From Nitrospirota bacterium (lineage in GTDB: Bacteria; Nitrospirota; Nitrospiria; Nitrospirales; Nitrospiraceae), in contig JAUXVD010000014.1 in the NCBI GenBank assembly GCA_030684575.1, positions 186,001-250,000 on the forward strand: a DNA stretch of 64,000 nt. Reading direction: 5' to 3'. Positions 35,555-43,867 of the stretch are shown here, in pieces. The position numbers and the translations under genes are program-made. How positions within the stretch are numbered: the stretch's first letter is position 1; each line of letters begins with the position of its first letter. Under the pieces are notes generated by a model. The model was not told where the DNA came from. It saw only the letters and a list, made by a program, of their open reading frames with translations, and did no database searches.

Positions 35555-37665
35555 GCGACCACTTTCTGTCTTTTCCAGAGCAGGCCCGCTGCCGCCAGCA
35601 GCAACAGCCCGAACAGCAATTGGATCTGTCCATTCGTCCCGGTCTTCGGCAGACCGAGCATCGCCTGGGAATCCTGTCCGTCCGGCAGATTGGTCTTCAT
35701 CGCATGGCCGATCAGGCTCTTGTCGAGGGGACGAACCGGCGTGACATCGACCGCGATCAAGCTGCTGTACTTGCTCACAAGATGATGGGGCAGCGCGACA
35801 TCGAGCACCGCCTGGCGCAGGGTTGCATCAGCCTGGCCGGAGCGTTCGTGATCCATCAGCGCGGCGATCTTCTGCCTCGCCCAATAGACCGACAATCCGT
35901 CGCGCGATTGGCTCTGTGTCAGCGTGAGCGTTGCCTTCCAGGGCGTCGCTCCCTCCTTCCCCTGGATCGTCACCTCGTCAGGCAACGACGAGGTCTTGAT
36001 CGCCACCACGATCGGCTCACCGTCGTAGAGGTCCGGAATGCGGGAGGGAAAGAGTTCGGCGTGATCCAGGCCGGTGCCTGCTAGACGAATCTCCGTCAGG
36101 ACCGGATGTTCCAGTTTGCGGAAGAGCGCATCCATCTTGTCCTTCACCTCGTTCACATTGCCGATGTGGGTGAAGGTTCCCCTGCCGAACTCGGAGGCCT
36201 TCCGCATGAAGTGGCTGTTGGGTGCCGAGCCGATGCCGACCGTAAAGAGTCGGCGTGGACCCAGCCGTTGCCGGATCAACTCGAAGAGCTCGGTGTCGTT
36301 GCCCACCTGTCCGTCGGTGAGAAAGATCACTTGCTGGATTCGGTTCTCGTCGGCCGGAGCCTTCAGCGCCTGCGTCAGCGCCGGCAGCATTTCCGTTCCG
36401 CCGTTGGCTGCGAGGCGGTCGACGAACCTCATGGCCTTCCGCATCGTCGTAGTCGTCACCGGTTGCGGCGCGGGGAAGAGGGCATGGACGATGCTGTTGA
36501 ATTCGATCACATTGAACGTATCGCGTGACGTCAGCCGGGGGAGCGCCATCAACAATGCGGCGCGGGCCTGTTCGATCGAGGTGCCGGACATCGAGCCGGA
36601 CGTGTCGATGATGAAGATCGTTTCACGCGGCAGACCAACCGTTTCTTTTTCCACCCTGGCCGGTGGCATCACCATCATGAAGGCATAGGTGGCTCCTTGC
36701 TGTTGCTGGGTAAAGAGGGTTGCGGTGGGGCTCTGTCCGGGGGCCGGTTGCCAGGTCAGTTGAAAGTCCCGGTCGGTCGGGACGGTATCCTCGCGCAATG
36801 TGATGTGCCGCCGTCCGTCGGATTCGGGAATGACAAGAATCGAATGAGATGCCGATTCCAGTTTGCCGAGCGGAAACCCTGGCGCCAGATCCACCGAGAG
36901 ACCGACGGGGTTGATCGAGCCATAGTCCAGATGTTCGGCCGGCGGCGTCACGCGCGAGGCGTCCGGCACGCGATCCGTATCCAGCGCCATGCCCTGACCG
37001 GCCTGCGGTTGGTTCTCGACAAGGACTGCTGTGCCGGGGATGTAGCGGGGTCCAACGACCATGGGGAAGCGGAGCGAAAAGGTGCCCTGGTCGAATCGAA
37101 CCGTTTCCTGATATTCGATTTCAATCGTGATGCGGTCGCGCGGCGCGATGTTCGCGATGGATGTCGTAAACATATTCGGCCGTTCCTGCTCCACCAGGCT
37201 CGCCCGTTTCCCATCCTGTTTGGCCTGCTCATAGACCTTCTTCGCCTCGCCCCGTTCCTTGATCTGGCCTTCGATGATGCGTTCGCCGATCTTCATGCGG
37301 AGGTGATCGACGGCGGCGCTGTCGGGAAGCGGAAACACATAGATGCCTTCTGCCCAATCCTTGCCGGGGTTCGTAAACTCCTGTGTGACGATGGCTCGCG
37401 CGATCACGCCGGTCACGGTGATCTGCACGTCGGTCTTCAGGGTGGGCGCCGGGATAAAGCGCCCGGCTTGACCGGTGCGAAAGAGCAGCCGGCCCTGCGT
37501 CACATCGCTCAGGCCGACGGTCCCTTCAAGGGGAGCCGGTTCCTCTCCACAGGCATGCAGGATCGGGAGCCCGCCGGCCCAGGAGAAGAGGGTGAAGAAC
37601 AGCGTGATCCAGAGAGTCGGCAGGTGGTTGATGGTGCGGGGTTTGTCACTCGCGATCCAGGTCAT
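35551..37665 (-). CDS. sortase substrate with VIT and vWA domains and LPKTG signal
   Basis: Cell-surface protein of 704 residues. A signal peptide (to about ACGEEPAP) is followed by a VIT domain (TGVIARAIVTQEFTNPG, YVFPLPDSAAVDHL). A von Willebrand A domain carries the MIDAS motif DTSGSMS in FIIDTSGSMSGTSIEQ. The C-terminus has the complete sorting signal: LPKTG, a hydrophobic helix (IQLLFGLLLLAAAGLLW) and the basic end KRQKVVA. This matches the single substrate normally paired with a class GN sortase. A 364-codon plus-strand frame over the same DNA is a shadow. Metal-dependent adhesion is the likely activity. Confidence 0.93.
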   Translation of the reverse strand: MTWIASDKPRTINHLPTLWITLFFTLFSWAGGLPILHACGEEPAPLEGTVGLSDVTQGRLLFRTGQAGRFIPAPTLKTDVQITVTGVIARAIVTQEFTNPGKDWAEGIYVFPLPDSAAVDHLRMKIGERIIEGQIKERGEAKKVYEQAKQDGKRASLVEQERPNMFTTSIANIAPRDRITIEIEYQETVRFDQGTFSLRFPMVVGPRYIPGTAVLVENQPQAGQGMALDTDRVPDASRVTPPAEHLDYGSINPVGLSVDLAPGFPLGKLESASHSILVIPESDGRRHITLREDTVPTDRDFQLTWQPAPGQSPTATLFTQQQQGATYAFMMVMPPARVEKETVGLPRETIFIIDTSGSMSGTSIEQARAALLMALPRLTSRDTFNVIEFNSIVHALFPAPQPVTTTTMRKAMRFVDRLAANGGTEMLPALTQALKAPADENRIQQVIFLTDGQVGNDTELFELIRQRLGPRRLFTVGIGSAPNSHFMRKASEFGRGTFTHIGNVNEVKDKMDALFRKLEHPVLTEIRLAGTGLDHAELFPSRIPDLYDGEPIVVAIKTSSLPDEVTIQGKEGATPWKATLTLTQSQSRDGLSVYWARQKIAALMDHERSGQADATLRQAVLDVALPHHLVSKYSSLIAVDVTPVRPLDKSLIGHAMKTNLPDGQDSQAMLGLPKTGTNGQIQLLFGLLLLAAAGLLWKRQKVVA

Positions 37666-37765
37666 GATTGGTGCCTCGTGATTCGTCAGGAATGGTGGTG
37701 CTACTCGTCGATCAACCGGCCCTGGCGGAGCCTATCGTCTCCGCCAGGGGCACAGGCTGCTCCGG

Positions 37766-38506
37766 TTAGCTGCCGGAGGTGTAGTCGATGAGGGGGATGG
37801 AAGGGTCAGTTCCGCTGGGTTCGTCAGTGGAGGGGAGGAGGCTCTCCTGGGCCTGCGTGGCAACGGTCGGCACGATCATGTGTGCCTGTCCGATCTTCCG
37901 CATCTCCAAATGCACCCGCCGATTCATATTCCGGCAGACATCGCTGGTATCGAGGCAGAGCACGCCTTCTTCACCCAGGCTGACCGTCTTGATCTGGTTC
38001 TCGGCAACGCCGGCGTTCACGAGTTCCGCTTTCACCGTCTCCGCCCGCTTCAGACCCAGCTTCTTGTTGTAGCTGGCCGACCCCTGTTGGTCCGTATAGC
38101 CCTGGATCAGCAGGCCCCAGTCCCCGTTCTTTTTGAGGATGTCGGCCTGCGCCGCGAGGATCGACTTGGCCTCGTCCGTCAGGCCCTTCCGTCCGACTTC
38201 AAAGTAGAGATCCGTATGGACGGTGTCACCGGTTCCGGTGGCGGCCAACTTGGTGAGGGGCTCGCTGAGGGGGTTGGGGGGAGTCTGGTTCTGGAGCAGG
38301 GTCGTGACCTGACTGTCGGTCAGCTGGTCGTTGGAGCTAGTGGCCGATGAGACGGCCAGGTCTTGGGAGTAGAACCAGAAGGCGGCGATGACGATAGCCA
38401 GGCTGAAGACCAGCCCGCTGAGGAGATAGACCTCCTTCGTGTCCCTGCTCGGTCCCACGATGGCGGGGGAGATGTTGCCTGACGAAACGGACGAGGGCTT
38501 TTGCAT
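37766..38506 (-). CDS. OmpA-family protein of the sortase system (PdsO-like)
   Basis: A 246-residue protein with one membrane helix near residues 27-47 (VYLLSGLVFSLAIVIAAFWF) and a C-terminal OmpA-type peptidoglycan-binding domain. The domain shows DLYFEVGRKGLTDEAKSIL, IQGYTDQQGSASYNKKLGLKRAE and NRRVHLEMRK. A Cys pair (CLDTSDVC) lies in the last loop. The ATG at 38506 has AAGGAG upstream. An OmpA-family member (PdsO) is a known companion of class GN sortases. The two-component regulators of that system are not in the window. Confidence 0.87.
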   Translation of the reverse strand: MQKPSSVSSGNISPAIVGPSRDTKEVYLLSGLVFSLAIVIAAFWFYSQDLAVSSATSSNDQLTDSQVTTLLQNQTPPNPLSEPLTKLAATGTGDTVHTDLYFEVGRKGLTDEAKSILAAQADILKKNGDWGLLIQGYTDQQGSASYNKKLGLKRAETVKAELVNAGVAENQIKTVSLGEEGVLCLDTSDVCRNMNRRVHLEMRKIGQAHMIVPTVATQAQESLLPSTDEPSGTDPSIPLIDYTSGS

Positions 38507-39215
38507 GATGGCACTCCTTCTTGGGTAACGGTTCTGGGTCATGGGTCAATGGTTATCGGGCTTTGAGTCTTTCGGGATGTCGCATCGCGCTGAATCCACC
38601 TCCTTTCTCATCCGCGATCGACTCGCCCGTTGGCCAGATGCTTGAGCAACCGGAATGCCGACGTTGGAAAGAGGAAATGGCTGACGAGAAGTGAGGGAAA
38701 TTCAGGGGTTGAGAAGGAATGGGAGAGTTACGGTCGATGCGGGGAAAGGAAGCCCTTCATTGCATGCGGGGATGGCCCCTCAAGAAAAGAGGGGGCCTGG
38801 CAGAGAGCGGTCGCGTCCTCACCTCCCGGAGCGACCCTATCGGACTCAGCCAGGTGGAAGATCCGCCTCGGCTGATGAAGGGTGGGCAGCTCCGGCTTCG
38901 CCATGATGCGATGGATCGAGACGCGACATGATCGTTGTACTATTGGCCGTGCGCCTGACCGGACTAGCAGAGCGGCGCCACGGCACCTGGTGTGCCAACT
39001 GACTGGCATCTGGCGCTATGTCGAAAGTCTCCGTGCCCAACCCTTCCATCCGAGGCAGAGTGAAAGAAGGGGGATGGGGCCCCGCTCCTCCGGTGAAGTT
39101 GCTCCGCTCTCTGCCAGGCCCTTGGAGGTGGAAAGGCGATAAGGTTTTAGAGAATGAATGGGCCGTATCTGCTATCCTTGAAGTGACGAGCGCATGAGAT
39201 GAAAGGGAGAGAAAA
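38507..39215. other. 700-base non-coding region
   Basis: No convincing gene. It contains the upstream region of the OmpA-like gene and an inverted-repeat element (38793-39121). A small palindrome GGCAC-CTG-GTGTGCC lies near 38980. Confidence 0.55.
38793..39121. repeat. 329-base element with 18-base perfect inverted ends
   Basis: GGGCCTGGCAGAGAGCGG at 38793-38810 is exactly complementary to 39104-39121. Beyond the perfect part, the halves stay loosely similar (CCTCACC/TTCACCGG, then GGAGCG). There is no transposase inside, so it could be a MITE-like remnant or a very long hairpin. Confidence 0.6.
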
Positions 39216-39437
39216 TTGGCTGAGTGGGTGACGTACAAAAATCATCAGATTAAAGCCTGTTCCCAATCTCTCGGAGATGACCGATGGATGCCAAAGGCGC
39301 TCGCATGGCTTTCAATGGGCGGCCGGGCGCCGATGAAAACTCTCCAGGGTGAGTCGCATGAGGTCAGCAGTACGGAAAGTAAGGCGAATGTGATTGCGCT
39401 TGGGAAAGCCAAGAAATGGGTCGATCAACATCAATAG
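39216..39437 (+). CDS. small protein of unknown function, TTG start
   Basis: 73 residues starting at TTG 39216 with AAGGGAGAG upstream. The sequence (AEWVTYKNHQIKACSQSLGDDRW, then NVIALGKAKKWVDQHQ) looks like a compact soluble alpha/beta protein with a final amphipathic helix. No family was recognised. It stands alone between two repeat-rich regions. The good ribosome site and even amino-acid composition support a real gene. Confidence 0.55.
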   Translation: MAEWVTYKNHQIKACSQSLGDDRWMPKALAWLSMGGRAPMKTLQGESHEVSSTESKANVIALGKAKKWVDQHQ

Positions 39438-39568
39438 GTTGAACCGGATTCACTCCTCCATCAGACTATTCTTCTTGTTCGCAGACTTCCCACGATAAAC
39501 TGGCCTGATTAAGACCCTTGCTGATCTTTTGCGCTCGGAGCAGAGGGGAAGGGGGATCCGCCAGACCA

Positions 39569-39804
39569 TCCTTCTTGCTCGCGGAACGCGCGTGGGTTCG
39601 TCTGTCTGGTTAGATGGTCTTTCTGGTCTATCTGGTTCTTCTGATGAGGGTTTCGGTCCGACCAGCCAGTAAACGAGACAGACAAGATAGACCAGGCAGA
39701 CCTCCCCCTGTCCGATCAACCAGACAAACCAGATAGACGAGATAGACCAGATGAACCAGATTTCGTTCGACGCGCGCAGTGAAGGACAGTCTGGCGACTC
39801 CCCT
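39569..39804. repeat. 237-base direct repeat, copy C, a nested hairpin
   Basis: Almost identical to 40904-41141. It carries the conserved core arms (TGCTCGCGGAACGCGCG and CGTTCGACGCGCGCA) with a 170-base insert between them. The insert's two ends, built from TCTGG/TCTATCTGG steps, are themselves complementary over about 40 bases. The outer stem GCCAGAC/GTCTGGC extends to about 39560. Confidence 0.85.
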
Positions 39805-39835
39805 GGTGATACGGGAAGGTTACTGGTTATGAATA

Positions 39836-39925
39836 GGGCCTCGCTCGACGGCCGCAGTCAAAAGCTCCTCACGCCCTTACTTGCTGAGCAAGGAACAGCG
39901 AGCACGAGTGGACGCGCGCAGTAGG
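39836..39925. repeat. dispersed repeat, related in reverse to 43868-43960
   Basis: CTCGCTCGACGGCCGCAG, TCAAAAGCTCCT and GTGGACGCGCGCAGT are shared, in the same order, with the reverse complement of the second location. It is a degenerate relative of the hairpin family. Confidence 0.6.
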
Positions 39926-39953
39926 GGATTAACCAGACGTGGTACAGTGGGCC

Positions 39954-40766
39954 ATGTCCATCCTGCCGTTCACTCCTTGCCCCGCCACGGGAGACGCATT
40001 CATTGGTCGGCAAGGGCTTGTCAGGAACCTGCGTGGGCGCATCGCGAGGGGCGAATCGCTGGCGGTGATCGGCGGGCCGAAGCTGGGGAAGACCTCGCTG
40101 GTTCGCACCGCCTTGAAGGGACTGTCGGACCGCACAGTGGTCGAGGTGGATTGTGGCATATATCCGTCACTCCGGTTCGATGTGCTGCCCGGATCGATCG
40201 TGGTCCTGGACAATCTGGACGATGCCGACGGCCAGGCGATTGCACCGTTACTCGCGCGCCTGTCGGCGGAGGGAACAGCCGGCCTCGTCGTAACCGGTGG
40301 CCGCCGACTACGGACGCTGCTGGGCCATTCCGGGACAGAGGGCGGCCTGAATTTTCGCCTGTTTCCCCTGTCAGTCCTGCTCGATGGGGAGACGCGACGA
40401 CTGATCGGCAAAGACACGAGTCCTCACCTGGCCGCCTGGACGGGGAACCACCCCTACCTGACGAAGCTGCTTCTCCACTATGGGAGCGATGCCGTCGCGG
40501 TGGGTCGGTGTCAGTGGGAGCCATTCGTGCAGCGTCTGGCGGCGGAAATCGGCGAGGGCCCCGAGCGGCGGCTGTTGTGCTACCTGATCGAGTGCGGGAA
40601 GCCCGTGAATCCCATCAAGGCCCAATCCGACACCGGAATCCGAGACATCAAGGCGGTCGCGGACACACTCACCTACCTGGGTGTCATCAGTCGCTGGATT
40701 CGGAATGAAGAGGCAACGATCTTCGCTGGTTGTCGGCTGCTCAACAACTACATCACCGCGGTCTGA
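39954..40766 (+). CDS. AAA/STAND-type P-loop ATPase
   Basis: A 270-residue soluble ATP-binding protein. It opens with FIGRQGLVRNLRGRIARGES, the usual lead-in of STAND and ORC-like ATPases. Walker A GGPKLGKTSLV lies at about 41-51, Walker B IVVLDNLDD at about 87-95, and TGGRRLRTLLG at about 125 fits a sensor strand. The C-terminal third (LLCYLIECGKPVNPIKAQSD, VADTLTYLGVISRWIRNEEAT) looks like a winged helix. No effector domain is fused. ATG 39954 is used; GTG 39939 is also possible. The gene is enclosed by the 237-base direct repeats, so it may be a mobile or recently duplicated unit. Confidence 0.72.
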   Translation: MSILPFTPCPATGDAFIGRQGLVRNLRGRIARGESLAVIGGPKLGKTSLVRTALKGLSDRTVVEVDCGIYPSLRFDVLPGSIVVLDNLDDADGQAIAPLLARLSAEGTAGLVVTGGRRLRTLLGHSGTEGGLNFRLFPLSVLLDGETRRLIGKDTSPHLAAWTGNHPYLTKLLLHYGSDAVAVGRCQWEPFVQRLAAEIGEGPERRLLCYLIECGKPVNPIKAQSDTGIRDIKAVADTLTYLGVISRWIRNEEATIFAGCRLLNNYITAV

Positions 40767-41244
40767 ATTGGCGACGATAGGTAGCAACCAGGCCGCCCTT
40801 CTTGCTCGCAGATCGCGCACACAAAACGGATGGGAAGGGTGGCCCGTTGATCTCCTGTGCTCGCGCAACGCGCGGCCTCAGACAGGCAGGGGGGCAGCCT
40901 GGTCGTCCTCCTGCTCGCGGAACGCGCGTGGGCTCGTCTGTCTGGTTAGATGGTCTTTCTGGTCTATCTGGTTCTTCTGATGAGGGTTTCGGTCCGACCA
41001 GCCAGGTAAACGAGACAGACAGGATAGACCAGGCAGACCTCCCCCTGTCCGATCAACCAGACAAACCAGATAGACGAGATAGACCAGATGAACCAGATTT
41101 CGTTCGACGCGCGCAGTGAAGGACAGTCTGGCGACTCCCCTATGTGGATAAGAGCAGGCGGTTGCAGTAAACTCGCCCACGAGATCCTGCCATGCTGTAA
41201 TGGCGGGCTGCGGCAGACTTATTAGTTATGCATATGGTGCACAC
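40767..41244. other. repeat-rich region downstream of the ATPase gene
   Basis: No gene. Three successive 5' arm copies occur near 40802 (TTGCTCGCAGATCGCGCAC), 40857 (TGCTCGCGCAACGCGCGGCC) and 40911 (TGCTCGCGGAACGCGCG). Only the last has a 3' arm, at about 41100-41117, as part of direct repeat D. Confidence 0.65.
40904..41141. repeat. 237-base direct repeat, copy D
   Basis: Same as copy C except for a few substitutions and one inserted base (CCAGGTAAACG instead of CCAGTAAACG). It lies 1.1 kb after copy C, in the same orientation, across the ATPase gene. Confidence 0.85.
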
Positions 41245-42093
41245 ATGACCTCGGCCACGATCAAACTCTTCCTTCCACGCGGAGATGCGAAGAGCCTGCG
41301 CACTGCCGAAATCTCTAACTGGACTGGCAAGGCTGTCGCCGCGCCCCGCACAGAACTAGACGAGCTTCTAGCTCGCGAGGAACTCGAAAAGGCCGGCGTC
41401 TATATCCTCATTGGCAGCGACCCTCTTACCAATGCGGCCCGTGCTTATATTGGGGAGGCGGAGATTATTCGTGAACGACTCAAGCAGCACAAGACTAAGG
41501 AGTTCTGGGTCTCGGCAATCGTTTTTGTGAGTAAGGACGAGAACCTGACAAAGGCACATGTGAGATATCTTGAGAGCCGCCTCCTAACAGAGGCCACTGA
41601 GGTCGGTAGGTTTACGCTAGAGCAGAATCAGGCTGGGGGCTCGAAGCTTCCTGAATCTGACCGTGAAGACATGGAAGTCTTTCTGTCGCGAATTCGACAG
41701 CTTCTTCCCGTCCTCGGCTCCGACATTCTTGCCCCGATTGCTCAACCCGCTGCGAGACCTCAACCAGGGGGTGTGCTCTTTTGTCGGATTAAAGGGGCCG
41801 AGGCGCGAGGTCAACGAACCGCGAACGGCTTCGTCATATTCCACGGCTCCACGGCTGTTTTAGAGGAACGCCCATCTGCCGAGAGTTATCCCTATGTCAT
41901 AGCCCAGCGCAAACAACTCATCGCCGATGGTACGCTCATTGAGAAAGACGGCTTCTTGGTGTTGACCAAGGATGCGGAGTTTTCTAGTCCATCTGCTGCA
42001 GCGGTAGTTATTCACGGTGGGAATGCCAACGGACTTACCGCCTGGAAAACCAAGGATGGAAAATCACTCAAACAACTCGACGAACAGGCCTAA
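41245..42093 (+). CDS. GIY-YIG nuclease-family protein with C-terminal DUF4357
   Basis: A 282-residue protein. The N-terminal GIY-YIG-like part has GVYILIGSDP, ARAYIGEAEIIRERLKQH and the Glu-bearing helix RYLESRLLTEATE. The C-terminal DUF4357 is seen as SSPSAAAVVIHGGNANGLTAWKTKDG. Proteins of this form are found in accessory regions and near restriction or defence genes; their targets are mostly unknown. ATG 41245 (MTSATIKLFL) is preferred to the frame opening at 41200. Codon use and base composition are more AT-rich than in the flanking core genes, suggesting transfer. Confidence 0.82.
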   Translation: MTSATIKLFLPRGDAKSLRTAEISNWTGKAVAAPRTELDELLAREELEKAGVYILIGSDPLTNAARAYIGEAEIIRERLKQHKTKEFWVSAIVFVSKDENLTKAHVRYLESRLLTEATEVGRFTLEQNQAGGSKLPESDREDMEVFLSRIRQLLPVLGSDILAPIAQPAARPQPGGVLFCRIKGAEARGQRTANGFVIFHGSTAVLEERPSAESYPYVIAQRKQLIADGTLIEKDGFLVLTKDAEFSSPSAAAVVIHGGNANGLTAWKTKDGKSLKQLDEQA

Positions 42094-42196
42094 GCACACC
42101 TAGAAGGAATAAATGTGTCAGGCGCCTTTACTCTCTCAATCCTTGCTCCTGCGAGTCGTCATGCATTGCACCTAAACCCTCCGTAGGTACTTGGAT

Positions 42197-43093
42197 ATGC
42201 CATTACCACCCGTGCCATTTTTCATGGATGGGCCGTGTCACGATCTGGGGTATCTGAATACACGAGATCATCCTCGTGGTGCCGACCACAAACGCTTTGT
42301 CGAAGATCTCTGGGGGCGGTATTATCCACTCGCCGATATCCATTTTCGTGAAGATGCACGCAACCATTTTCTCCAGAGATTCTGGGAGATGTATCTCGCT
42401 GTTGCCTTACTTGAGCATGGGTTCGAACTCCACCGTCACGGAGATGAGGGTCCGGAGTTCTATTCCTATCTCGGGCGTGAGCGTGTCTGGTTTGAGGCAG
42501 TTGCGCCTGATTCCGGCAATGGGCCTGACCAAGTTCCACAGCTTGTTTTTGGCGAGGCGACCAATGTTCCAACCGAACAGATTCTCTTGCGTTTCACGAA
42601 TGCGCTCTCTGAAAAGCGAAAAAAATATACTGCTGCATTGGCCAAAGGAATCGTCTCCGCTGAAGACCACTATGTTCTCGCTATTAACTCTCGAGGGATT
42701 CGGCACGCTCCCTATGGAAACTCGATACCGTATTTTATCCAAGCTTTTCTCCCCTTTGGCCCGCTTACTATTTCGATCGACGTGAAGACCTTTGAGCAGA
42801 AAGATTCTTTCTATGCATATCGGCCAGAGGTCTCAAAATCTAACGGCTCCCCAGTCTCAACGCGAACCTTTCTCGACGAAGAGTCTTCGTTCTGTTCCGC
42901 CGTATTGCACTCAGGAGTAGACTGTGCAAATCACCCTGAACAACTCGGTGGTGATTTCTCTGTTCTTCACAACCCTCGAGCACGGTGTCCTCTCGATGTA
43001 ACAGTATTGGGCCGATGTGAACAGTTCTCGTTACAAGATAATCAGCTGCATCGATCAAACCCTAGCCAGGCGTTTGGTTCGGACACACGATAA
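42197..43093 (+). CDS. uncharacterised protein, possibly a nuclease-like partner of the GIY-YIG gene
   Basis: A 298-residue soluble protein without a recognised family. The middle shows EFYSYLGRERVWFEAVAP followed by predicted helices (EQILLRFTNALSEKRKKYTAA), which could fit a PD-(D/E)xK-like core, but this is speculative. The C-terminal 80 residues are Cys/His-rich (SFCSAVLHSGVDCANHPEQL). It is AT-richer than core genes, like its upstream neighbour, and lies 100 bases after it. The start is ATG 42197, or TTG 42191 two codons earlier. Confidence 0.6.
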   Translation: MPLPPVPFFMDGPCHDLGYLNTRDHPRGADHKRFVEDLWGRYYPLADIHFREDARNHFLQRFWEMYLAVALLEHGFELHRHGDEGPEFYSYLGRERVWFEAVAPDSGNGPDQVPQLVFGEATNVPTEQILLRFTNALSEKRKKYTAALAKGIVSAEDHYVLAINSRGIRHAPYGNSIPYFIQAFLPFGPLTISIDVKTFEQKDSFYAYRPEVSKSNGSPVSTRTFLDEESSFCSAVLHSGVDCANHPEQLGGDFSVLHNPRARCPLDVTVLGRCEQFSLQDNQLHRSNPSQAFGSDTR

Positions 43094-43168
43094 GAGCAAA
43101 GAAGCAGAGATAAAGGGGTCTGACCTCTTAAATTCCTTCCGTGAACCCATTCACCGCGAGGTGCATCG

Positions 43169-43828
43169 TTGAAGCCAACGTGGAGAACACCGCATCTGAT
43201 TAGCCGCCTAGGATTTGCGGCGGCGTTGGTTGTGACGATGGTCGCCGTGGGTCAGCTGCTTCACGTCGCAGGCGGAGGTCAGGCGAGGTTCCAGCGCATG
43301 CCGACGCAGTTCATCGCGGCGTTGGGTGATCCAGGTGCGACCTCCGGGAGCGGCGCGCAATTGTGGGGTCTGTGGCGTCTGGACCCCGGCCCTCGCGGCG
43401 TGAATCTGAACAACTATGGTCGGTTGAAGGATGCGGGTGGAGTCGCCCTAGCTGGCTGGAGATTCGACGAGGCAGACTGGTGGCTTGAGGAACATGGCTT
43501 GATCATGGAGTCGCCGGACTTCCCGGTCCCTCCTCGCAAATACTTGGTCACGGGTAACCGCGCGGTGACGGCTGTGCTGACCGTGTATCCCGCCGACAAG
43601 AATGGTGATAGCCGCTGGGAGCTCGATAACGGCGCGACGCTCTATGATGTGACGCACCTGGCCTGCCGCTCAGCGCGCTATAGACCGGCGGCGGGTGATG
43701 GATCCTGTTCGCCGGAAAAGGTACAGAAGTTTGCGTTTCCCGTTGCTCCAGGAGGGGCGATGCCTCCAGTCGAGGACTGCAAGAAGCAAGACTATACGGT
43801 TCTCCTCGTGATCGGTGTGGAAGACTGA
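43169..43828 (+). CDS. exported protein of unknown function
   Basis: 219 residues starting at TTG 43169. An N-terminal hydrophobic segment (LGFAAALVVTMVAVGQLLHVAGG) looks like a signal or anchor. The remainder is Trp/Gly-rich (LWGLWRLDPGPRGVNLNNYG, AGWRFDEADWWLEEHG) with Cys residues near the C-terminus (HLACRSARY, DGSCSPEK, VEDCKKQDY) that could form disulfides. No family was recognised. It is flanked by a GGGGTCTGACC-type motif upstream and by a repeat downstream. Confidence 0.6.
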   Translation: MKPTWRTPHLISRLGFAAALVVTMVAVGQLLHVAGGGQARFQRMPTQFIAALGDPGATSGSGAQLWGLWRLDPGPRGVNLNNYGRLKDAGGVALAGWRFDEADWWLEEHGLIMESPDFPVPPRKYLVTGNRAVTAVLTVYPADKNGDSRWELDNGATLYDVTHLACRSARYRPAAGDGSCSPEKVQKFAFPVAPGGAMPPVEDCKKQDYTVLLVIGVED

Positions 43829-43867
43829 ACGCCGGTGGCGCTTTTTCAGGATGGTCGGGATGCGTCC

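Larger units (their letters stand above)
39438..39953. other. repeat-rich intergenic region upstream of the ATPase gene
   Basis: No gene. It contains a lone 5' arm-like piece near 39466-39490 (TTCTTGTTCGCAGACTT), the direct repeat C (39569-39804), a lone 3' arm (CTCGCTCGACGGCCGCAGTC near 39839) and a degenerate hairpin near 39880-39925. All are related to the covarying hairpin family. Confidence 0.65.

Noticed and set aside
36697-37791. 364-codon plus-strand frame opposite the vWA/LPKTG gene.
   Set aside because: The opposite frame encodes clear VIT, vWA and sorting-signal motifs. This frame is Arg/Asp/Gly-rich without pattern.
38882-39142. 86-codon frame within the inverted-repeat element as a possible passenger gene.
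   Set aside because: No ribosome site and Arg/Pro-rich random composition; it runs across the right-hand inverted end.
39601-39770. TCTGG/TCTATCTGG track looks at first like a CRISPR-type repeat array.
   Set aside because: Units are short and irregular, with no constant repeat and no unique spacers of equal length. No cas gene is nearby.
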